From Astrocystis sublimbata (Eukaryota; Ascomycota; Sordariomycetes; Xylariales; Xylariaceae), in the NCBI GenBank assembly GCA_022453515.1, contig JAJNNY010000012.1:620001-684000 (forward strand): DNA of 64,000 nucleotides, written 5' to 3'. Both the position numbers and the translations under genes were made by a program. The stretch's first letter is position 1; each line of letters opens with the position of its first letter. The notes under the pieces are model-generated. The model worked only from the letters and a program-made list of their open reading frames with translations, was not told where the DNA came from and searched no databases. Below, in pieces: positions 57,610 to 64,000 of the stretch.

Positions 57610-58858
57610 AGCTGCCGGCTTGCAACGACGATGTCTGGACGATGTCTGGACTAGTGGCTGGTTGGGCCGTGAAGTTGGACCGTGAAGATCGACTGATTGG
57701 GCGAGGGTCCATGGGCAGCCATGAGGAGCTGGAGGCTAGAGCTAGCCCTGGGAGCGTTGGGTGGCTTGAGGTGCGTGATGGTGCGTTCCCTTCGCGTCTC
57801 TGCAGAAGTAGGACAAGAAGAGAAGTGGTGGAGTGAAGATGCTGTGGTAGGTGAGCAGAAGGTACATGTGCCATGTGCCATGTGCCATGTGGTGGGTGGT
57901 GGGTGGTGGGGTGGGAGGCTGAGCTGAAGCACCTGGTGGGCATGCTTGGGGGGTCCTGGTGTGCCTGGGCGGCACCCGGCTTGCCTTAAGGTACTAACTA
58001 GCCTTAGGCAGGCACTTGCCCGTGGTCCGACGCGGCCGGGGCCGGCGCACCGGGCGGCACCTACTGCTGTAGGTATGCCTAGGTAGGTACCTACTTTACC
58101 TTAGGTAGGCATGGGGCCCCGTGGGGGCAAGGATCAATTCGCGGCATGTTCACGGCAAGGAGCACAGGAAAAGGAACACTGAAAATGCACATGGCCATGT
58201 GTGGATTGCTTTTGCTCACCAAGATACCTACCTACCGACTGACCTTGGCCCTTGGGGACGTGTTAAAACAGTCAGCTCAGCCCAGGTGCATACGTGCTCA
58301 TTCAAATATAACTTCAATATGATAACATCGAAAGGTTCGTATTGTTGCACAGGCATCGACGTAATTGTGATGCAGATAGGTCTACTCGTACTATGTAGGT
58401 ACGTAGGTACTTTACTTAGTGAATGATGTCCTCATTCCTCAAGACATGAGTGGGGCTGAACTCCACGATTGGACCAATGAAACCCTTCAATGCTGTCAGT
58501 GACGGGCATGTACCTAGATACCTAGCATTAGCGCAATTGGCATATTCAACAATTTCACCCAAAAAAACAAAAATACCTGCCTCGCCTACGTCTGAGTAGG
58601 AGGAAGCTGAGTCCGCGGACGCCCGATCAGAACCCCGACAGTACCTTGCAAATCTCGGGGCTGCAGTTGACTGTGCGCTCCGCAACACCTTTCTAATTTC
58701 TCTTCTCTTCTCTTCTTCTCTCTCTTTTATAATTCTTTCCGTCTCCATACTTTAGCAGCGAGGTCAAGCCGGGCGTGACTCTCGAAACTTTCCAATTTGG
58801 GCCCACACAATCCCACTCACACACGATAACGATACTCAACGCGAGAGCAGCAGCGACC
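57610..58858. promoter_or_regulatory. Divergent upstream region of RING-TRAF gene and tsc13
   Basis: 1.25 kb without a supported gene. It contains a dense block of taggtaggtac motifs (58068-58110, 58385-58410, 58505-58525), short gtgccat and ggtgggt repeats (57868-57915), and a pyrimidine tract (58690-58740) just upstream of tsc13, common before highly expressed fungal genes. Confidence 0.5.
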
Positions 58859-59909
58859 ATGGGCTTCACCCTCAAGGTCACCAACCGGTCCCGGAGGGGC
58901 CTCAAGGGGCTGCCCTCCACAATCGAGCTCCCAGACGACGCCACCGTTGAGTCGGCCAAGAAGCAGATCGCCTCCGCCACCCACACCTCTGACTTCAACC
59001 GCATCGGCATCTTCGACCCCGTCTCCAAGAAGACCTTCAAGGACCGCAATGCCCTCGTGCGCGACCAGGAGCCCGTCATGAAGCTCAAGGAGATAGTCGT
59101 CAAGGACCTCGGTACGTCGTCATGTTGATGTTGAACAGCTGCGCGACATAAGCTAATAAATACGTTGTATGTTCTTGCCCACCACAGGCCCTCAGATCTC
59201 CTGGCGCCTCGTCTACCTCTGCGAGTACTTCGGCCCCCTCATCTTCCACCCCCTCTTCGTCGGCGTCCGCCACCACCTGTATCCCGCCGTGTACCCGTAC
59301 ATCAAGGGCTTCGTGCCCCTGCCGAACCTCGCCGCCGCCTCGGGCGCCCTCACGCCCGTGCAGCACGCCGTCTTCCTCATGGTTATGGCCCACTTCGTCA
59401 AGCGCGAGCTTGAGGTCCTCTTCGTCCACAAGTTCAGCGCCAACACCATGCCCGCCTCCTTCATTGTGCGCAACTCCTTCTTCTACTGGGTCTTCGCCGG
59501 CCTGCTGGGCGCCCTCGAGGTCTACGCCCCCTTTTCCCTCGCCGCACGCGAGGAGCCCTTCCTGTCCTCGCCCTTGAACGTCCTGGGCCTCGCGCTGTAC
59601 GTCGTCGGCGAGCTCTGCAACGCCAATGTCCACTGGTATCTCTCGTCCCTGCGGAAGCCCGGCGAGACGGCCCGCAAGATCCCCACTGGCCTGGGCTTCA
59701 AACTCGTGACTTGCCCCAACTACATGTTCGAGATCATCGCTTGGGCCGGCATCATCCTCGTTGCGCGAGCGCCGAGTCTCGTCGTCTTCATCTTTATTGG
59801 CTCATACTTCATGTACACCTGGGCCTGGGGTAAGGAGAAGGCCTACCGCAAGCAGTTCGGCGACAAGTACAAGAAGAAGCGGTCTGTTATCCTGCCATAC
59901 CTATTGTAA
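58859..59909 (+). CDS. tsc13: Very-long-chain trans-2-enoyl-CoA reductase (Tsc13)
   Basis: Exons 58859-59111 and 59188-59909; 324 residues. The N-terminal ubiquitin-like region (LKVTNRSRRGLKGLPSTIEL) is followed by membrane segments (GPQISWRLVYLCEYFGPLIF, NSFFYWVFAGLLGALEVYAP, LGLALYVVGELCNANVHWYL). The steroid 5-alpha-reductase-type C-terminus has IPTGLGFKLVTCPNYMFEII, FMYTWAWGKEKAYRKQFGDK and YKKKRSVILPYLL, including the catalytic-region Lys/Tyr. It is an ER enzyme performing the last reduction of each fatty-acid elongation cycle, needed for sphingolipid acyl chains. The dilysine-like basic end fits ER retention. Essential in yeast. Confidence 0.95.
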
Positions 59910-60290
59910 TAATGAACCGGACTCAGCTTGCTTCAGATCAGCATCATAGAGGCGCATCGGCAAGGTCATGTTATGAATGCAACCTTGCTCTATATACTTT
60001 GCACTTCCATACCTACCCCATTTGCCATACATACCGATTAGTCACAATATAGCCAGGTAGCTTACAATTTATAATAAAAAAGTTAAAGATAGCTTGTATT
60101 ATGTGGTATCATATGCTCCTACACTCACTAGTCATGGCTCGTTAAAATTGCTCGAAGAGTTTGAAAAACCCCGCCATCTACCCACAGCTCACGCGCCCTC
60201 GGCCCTTATCATAGAGGTATTGTGGTCTGACACAGTGTGTCCTATAATCTTAAAAAAAAGCACCCGCACCCGTGTTGCAACGCTTCGTGA
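59910..60290. other. Short intergenic between converging genes
   Basis: 381 bp AT-rich 3' regions. Nothing recognised. Confidence 0.5.
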
Positions 60291-61379
60291 TCACGATGCA
60301 CCACGCTCAGTTGGCACGGCCCCTAAGTGCATGTCCGTCGACAAAGCCTCTGTCAAGCTTTCCAAGATGGCCTCGTCGAGCGAGACGCTAGCCTTGGTGG
60401 AGCCTGATACGTTGGATGTTTTGGCAGGCAGGGTTGCATTCGAATAGGTACTTCCGCCACCTACCGTAGAACTGTCGCTGTCCACGGTACTACCACACAG
60501 TCCCTTACCCTTCTCCCTGCTAGCAGCAGCGCCATCTTCCTCCTTGTTCCCAAGCTGCCTACGCAGCTCGTCCACGCTGCTCTTGCGGCTGCTTTTGCGG
60601 CTGCCTTTCCGGCTCTCCAGCCTGTCCTCTCCCTCTTCCTCACTCTCGCTGCCAGACCAATAACTCGACGAGCACTCGCTGCAAGTGTCCTCGTCATCGT
60701 CGTCGTGCTCGCTGTGCGCGCCGCCATGCCTCACGAGCCTCATCGTCTCTTCCAAGACGAGGAAGTCGCGCTCCAGCACCTCGGCCCAGTTCTGCACGTT
60801 GCCGAGCTCCTTAATCTTGCGCCCGGCGTCCTTGGCCACCTTGGCGAGTTTGTCGTTCTCTTTCCGCAATGCCTCAGTGGCTGAGGTGACGTCTTGCTCC
60901 TGCCGCGACAGCTGCGCCGCGTTAGCGTGCAGGAGCGATGCACGTGACTGCAATTCGCTGTCGAGCATGTTCGACATGGACGCCACGAGCGCCGCACGCG
61001 CCTCGGCCACGTGCAGCTGCGAGTCGCGAGACGGCATGTTGGGGTTCAGGGGCATGGTCGCGGTGCTGACGGCACCAGCGCCATGGACCGAGGCTGCTGG
61101 GCCTAGCCCGCCACTGATTGTGGTCGGTGGAGAAGTCGCCGTAAACCGCGAGCCGGAAACCGATGGCGGTGCTTTAGAGATTGATGAGGGCAGGGAGGGT
61201 GGCGATCTGGGAGACGGAGACGACGAGCTCCCGACTGAGGCTTTGGCTGAACACGAGGCCCCGTGCTCGCTGGGAGGCGATGCTGTCACTATCCAGGACC
61301 TCCGCTCGCCGCTGACGGAGGTCGATAGCGGACAAGGTGGAGGGACCACCGGGATCGCCTTGGTGGCGGGATCGGACAT
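60291..61379 (-). CDS. BLOC1S1/GCN5L1-like protein with long low-complexity ends
   Basis: 362 residues, single exon. The central 100 residues match the GCN5L1/BLOS1 helical domain: EARAALVASMSNMLDSELQS, LLHANAAQLSRQEQDVTSAT, KDAGRKIKELGNVQNWAEVL and ERDFLVLEETMRLV (compare the animal KEIGDVENWARSIELDM). The N-terminal 115 residues are Ser/Pro-rich. The C-terminus has an acidic patch (HDDDDEDTCSECSSS, near residue 225) and basic RKGSRKSSRKSS repeats. BLOC-1 acts in endosomal sorting; fungal versions are usually longer than the 125-residue animal protein, as here. Confidence 0.8.
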   Translation of the reverse strand: MSDPATKAIPVVPPPCPLSTSVSGERRSWIVTASPPSEHGASCSAKASVGSSSSPSPRSPPSLPSSISKAPPSVSGSRFTATSPPTTISGGLGPAASVHGAGAVSTATMPLNPNMPSRDSQLHVAEARAALVASMSNMLDSELQSRASLLHANAAQLSRQEQDVTSATEALRKENDKLAKVAKDAGRKIKELGNVQNWAEVLERDFLVLEETMRLVRHGGAHSEHDDDDEDTCSECSSSYWSGSESEEEGEDRLESRKGSRKSSRKSSVDELRRQLGNKEEDGAAASREKGKGLCGSTVDSDSSTVGGGSTYSNATLPAKTSNVSGSTKASVSLDEAILESLTEALSTDMHLGAVPTERGAS

Positions 61380-61797
61380 GTCGGATGCTGCCTTTTGCTT
61401 AAAATTATTCTGCAGTTAATGTGTACAGGCAGAATCAGAGTCATAAGAGGAAGGCCAAAGATGAGACAATTGGAGTGATCGGATGAAACAGCGACAGGAA
61501 CTTGGAGGCCACTCGCTTGGTTTCGTCGGGACTTTTGGAGATGAAGCTCAGGAACTTGGAGCTCACAGCATCGTTGCGGGGTCGTTTAAAGATGCCCGAT
61601 TGGAAGATGGTTCATTATAAGGCGCCACCTGCATATTATAGCCCCCGGCGGGCTGCAGCGACTTGCCTAATTCGAGGACTTTCGTGACACATGACTGGTA
61701 GCAGGGAGAACAAGCCCATGGTACTCACTCACGGCGCGACCCCACGATCGATGCAAGCCTATGATTCTAGCGACGGCCAGGCTGGATCAAACACTCC
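61380..61797. other. Intergenic, nothing recognised
   Basis: 418 bp upstream of the BLOC1S1-like gene and downstream of the RecQ gene. Confidence 0.5.
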
Positions 61798-63405
61798 TCA
61801 TTCATCCCAGTTCACTGCTAAGAGACCTCCCTCGCGCTGAGTGCTGACCCACTCTTCGCTGGCCAGTCCACGCAGGAATCGGCGTTGAAGTTCTGTTGGA
61901 TCCTTGTGGTAGTCGCATGCATAATCACACACCGGCGTGTCGCTCTCGCCAAAGTAGTCGCAGATCAGCTTATGACGACAGGCCGTGATGTTCTCGCAGT
62001 ACTCAGCCAATGCTCGGAGGCTCGATGCGCGCGCCTCCCAGTTCGAGCTCTTGGAGTCGCGATCACGTATAATGAGGTTACAAACCCGGTCTCTATCTTC
62101 CCGGCTGTAGTACAAAAAACAATACGAAGCGTTCCCATCTCGCCCCGCTCGCCCTGCCTCCTGATAGTAGCCCTCGAATGATTTGGGGACTCTCCAGTGG
62201 ACGACAAAGCGCACGTTGTTCTTGTCGATGCCCATGCCGAAAGCAGTCGTAGCCACTATCACGTCAAAGTTGGGTTCGTTAGACACCCATTTCGCTAAAG
62301 TCTGTTCTTTGACTTCTTTAGATAACTTGGCGTGGAACGGCTGTGCGCCGATACCCTCCTCGCGCAGCTGGGCGGCAAGACTTTCGCATTCTTCGCGAGA
62401 GATGGTGTAGATGATGCCAGGTACATTATCCGGCCTCTCTGCAAGAGCAGCTAGTTCTGTCTTGCGCGGTTCCTGGGCCCTGCGCTCGTACACAGCTCGG
62501 ATCCATTTCAGGAAATCTTCTAAGCGACGGTCATCTTCGTCGCGTGTATACCTGATCTCAAAGTGCAGATTGGGCCGGTAGGCTGTCATTGTGAACGACC
62601 TGAGGCGGCTCGGCTCTGTGTCCAGGCCCAGAGTATGTAGGACATCATTTCGGACTTGATCGTTGGCCGTAGCTGTAAGACACATTATAGGCACCTCTGG
62701 AAAGGATTCGCGAAACCAGGATAGCCGTTTGAAGTCCTTTCGGAAATCATGACCCCACTCAGAGATGCAATGTGCCTCGTCGATAGCTATGCGAGCCAGT
62801 TCCAATTGGTCATACACAATCTGCAGCCGATCTCGAAAGCGATCCGTCGCACAGAGCTCAGGAGTGACATAAAGCAGTCGAGTGCGTGGGTGCCCAGTCT
62901 TCAGGTCGGCAAGGATACGGTCTCTTTCGTGGAGGGGTGTGTTACTGTTGAACGAGCTCGCGTCGATACCGGCAGCTCGCAACGCTTCCACCTGATTCAT
63001 CATCAAGCTCAATAGTGGTGATACCACGATCGTGACTGTTCAAGTCAGCCCTCCGGGGCATACGCTTTTAGCTCCTGGGAACACTTACTTCCATGGTCAA
63101 CCACTGCTGGGAGCTGGAAGCACAGACTTTTGCCAAATGACGTCGCCGCTTGGACAAACTTCAACAAGCGGAATTAGCTATTGCTCGTCTCACGCTGCAG
63201 CTATAACTGTTTCGGGAGTGTAAACAAACCCCGAGACACGGTTTAGATTGAGAAGCCGAGAGCGACTTACTACGTCGTGTCCATCTAGGGCAGCCTGTAT
63301 AATTTCCCGCTGAAATGGACGGAAACTGGTCTTGTTAAATTGGCGACGCAGAGTGAAGTCGAGGTCAGTGAGGATAACCGAATTGGACCTCACGAGACTT
63401 GGCAT
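61798..63405 (-). CDS. RecQ-family DNA helicase (short form)
   Basis: Exons (minus) 63405-63271, 63158-63089, 63035-61798; 480 residues, phases agree. Motif 0 is FRPFQREIIQAALDGHDV; Walker A is ATSFGKSLCFQLPA (the GKS is kept but the usual TGGGKS is changed); motif II is IDEAHCISEWGHDFR; motif III is CLTATA. The helicase C-domain is present: IIYTISREECESLAAQL, VATTAFGMGIDKNNVRFVVH and YQEAGRAGRDG. A RecQ zinc subdomain follows (YCENITACRHKLICDYFGE, then CDYACDYH). There is no HRDC and little or no winged-helix domain. It is an ATP-dependent 3'-5' DNA unwinding enzyme of genome maintenance; it belongs to the short fungal RecQ group rather than the large Sgs1/QDE3 type. Confidence 0.92.
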
Positions 63406-63873
63406 TGTCGGGATTGCTTATAGCCAGATGCTCAACCCCCAGGCGCAGAATGGCAGGCCTTCGGCTAATGAAATCAGCATACTGGTGTGAAAGCTGAAGG
63501 TGATTAGGCGATTGTGTTGAGTTCGGGCGGAAGCTTGCCTACCTAGCTAAATAGATGTGGTTGATGCTGCTCCGAGTCGGTACATACCAATGTGATTCAC
63601 AGGCACCCCCGTCACGAGCTGTCGATTGAGGCTTGCAGATCCTAGGCACGGGCCAAGGCATTTGCAGGCCGAAGTGCACGCTAGACGATGGCTCTACTTA
63701 GCGTGCTTACCCCGCCGACCCGCCAACGGGTACCTGCCTCGCGAGCCTCGCCTGCCTCCAAGGTTATGGCTTGTGCTTCTTCGGTGCTTCTTGGAGCCAT
63801 CTTGGGGCCCGGCGCAGTCCACCAATCCGATAACTTAGTTCCCCTGCTTGTTGGGCGAGAACTTTCAAGAGCC
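63406..63873. other. Intergenic upstream of RecQ gene
   Basis: 468 bp between divergent starts; no gene seen. The frames at 63626-63838 and 63681-63881 are antisense to each other and unsupported. Confidence 0.45.
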
Positions 63874-64000
63874 ATGCCCATTGATTCTCAATCTAGACTC
63901 GATGAATGTAAGTGTTTCTGCCATAGTTGTGCATCATTATCATGGACATTCTATTTACAGTACCTATCTAGAAGTAGCATTCATCACGGAAACTGGCACA
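63874..64000 (+). CDS. Possible first exon of a gene running off the right edge
   Basis: ATG 63874 opens MPIDSQSRLDE and reaches a consensus donor (t|gtaagt) at 63908. The following 93 bases look like intron. Too short to identify. Uncertain. Confidence 0.3.
   Translation, partial: MPIDSQSRLDECKCFCHSCASLSWTFYLQYLSRSSIHHGNWH

Noticed and set aside
1..64000. tRNA, rRNA or intact transposon
   Set aside because: I looked for cloverleaf-like arms and for transposase or reverse-transcriptase motifs and found none; tRNAscan-SE or a repeat library would be needed to exclude degenerate copies.

Overview
This is chromosomal DNA of a filamentous ascomycete (Pezizomycotina), most likely a Sordariomycete. 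Genes carry short introns (about 50-180 nt, GTRNGT...CTAAC/CTGAC...YAG). Coding exons are GC-rich, intergenic DNA is AT-richer, and the gene set is typically fungal: an Lte1-like RasGEF, a large GH18 chitinase, a multi-LysM protein, a cytochrome P450, ribosomal proteins, Vma6, Tsc13, a DENN protein and a RecQ helicase. I cannot name genus or species. I saw no tRNA, rRNA, CRISPR array or intact transposon.

Layout. 1-20 kb: the 3' part of an Lte1-like RasGEF gene, then a divergent pair made of a 1.7k-residue chitin-binding/GH18 chitinase (minus) and a seven-LysM secreted protein (plus) sharing a 1.9 kb AT-rich promoter, then an F-box-like gene. 20-32 kb: a P450, then housekeeping genes (40S uS2/Rps0, mitochondrial uS15, V-ATPase subunit d) and a membrane-anchored pirin.

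33-42.3 kb is the most interesting part: a mycosporine biosynthetic cluster. It holds a sugar-phosphate cyclase of the desmethyl-4-deoxygadusol synthase (DDGS) type, a COMT-like O-methyltransferase transcribed divergently from it, and a membrane-anchored ATP-grasp ligase. These are the three core steps from a pentose-phosphate-pathway sugar phosphate to 4-deoxygadusol and a mycosporine-amino acid. A non-standard neighbour lies beside the O-methyltransferase: an intact Fe(II)/2-oxoglutarate-oxygenase-like protein of 277 residues with an HxD...H...R constellation. Two broken genes lie inside and beside the cluster. One is an unrecognised minus-strand remnant between cyclase and ligase. The other, just downstream of the ligase, is a deletion remnant that reads as the start of an adenylation domain joined to the end of a reductase domain (NRPS-like A-T-R). 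A reductive NRPS-like enzyme would fit the amino-alcohol mycosporines (serinol, glutaminol) known from fungi, so its loss here may have changed the product.

42.3-48.3 kb is a gene-poor stretch. 48-64 kb returns to housekeeping-type genes: a DENN-domain protein with a coiled-coil tail, two small unknown genes, a MYND-finger gene, a RING/TRAF zinc-finger gene, Tsc13 enoyl reductase, a BLOC1S1-like protein, a RecQ helicase, and the first exon of a gene leaving the right edge.

Quality note: three otherwise well-conserved genes (chitinase, LysM protein, MYND protein) each have a reading-frame break. They are either recent pseudogenes or, more simply, small assembly indels.
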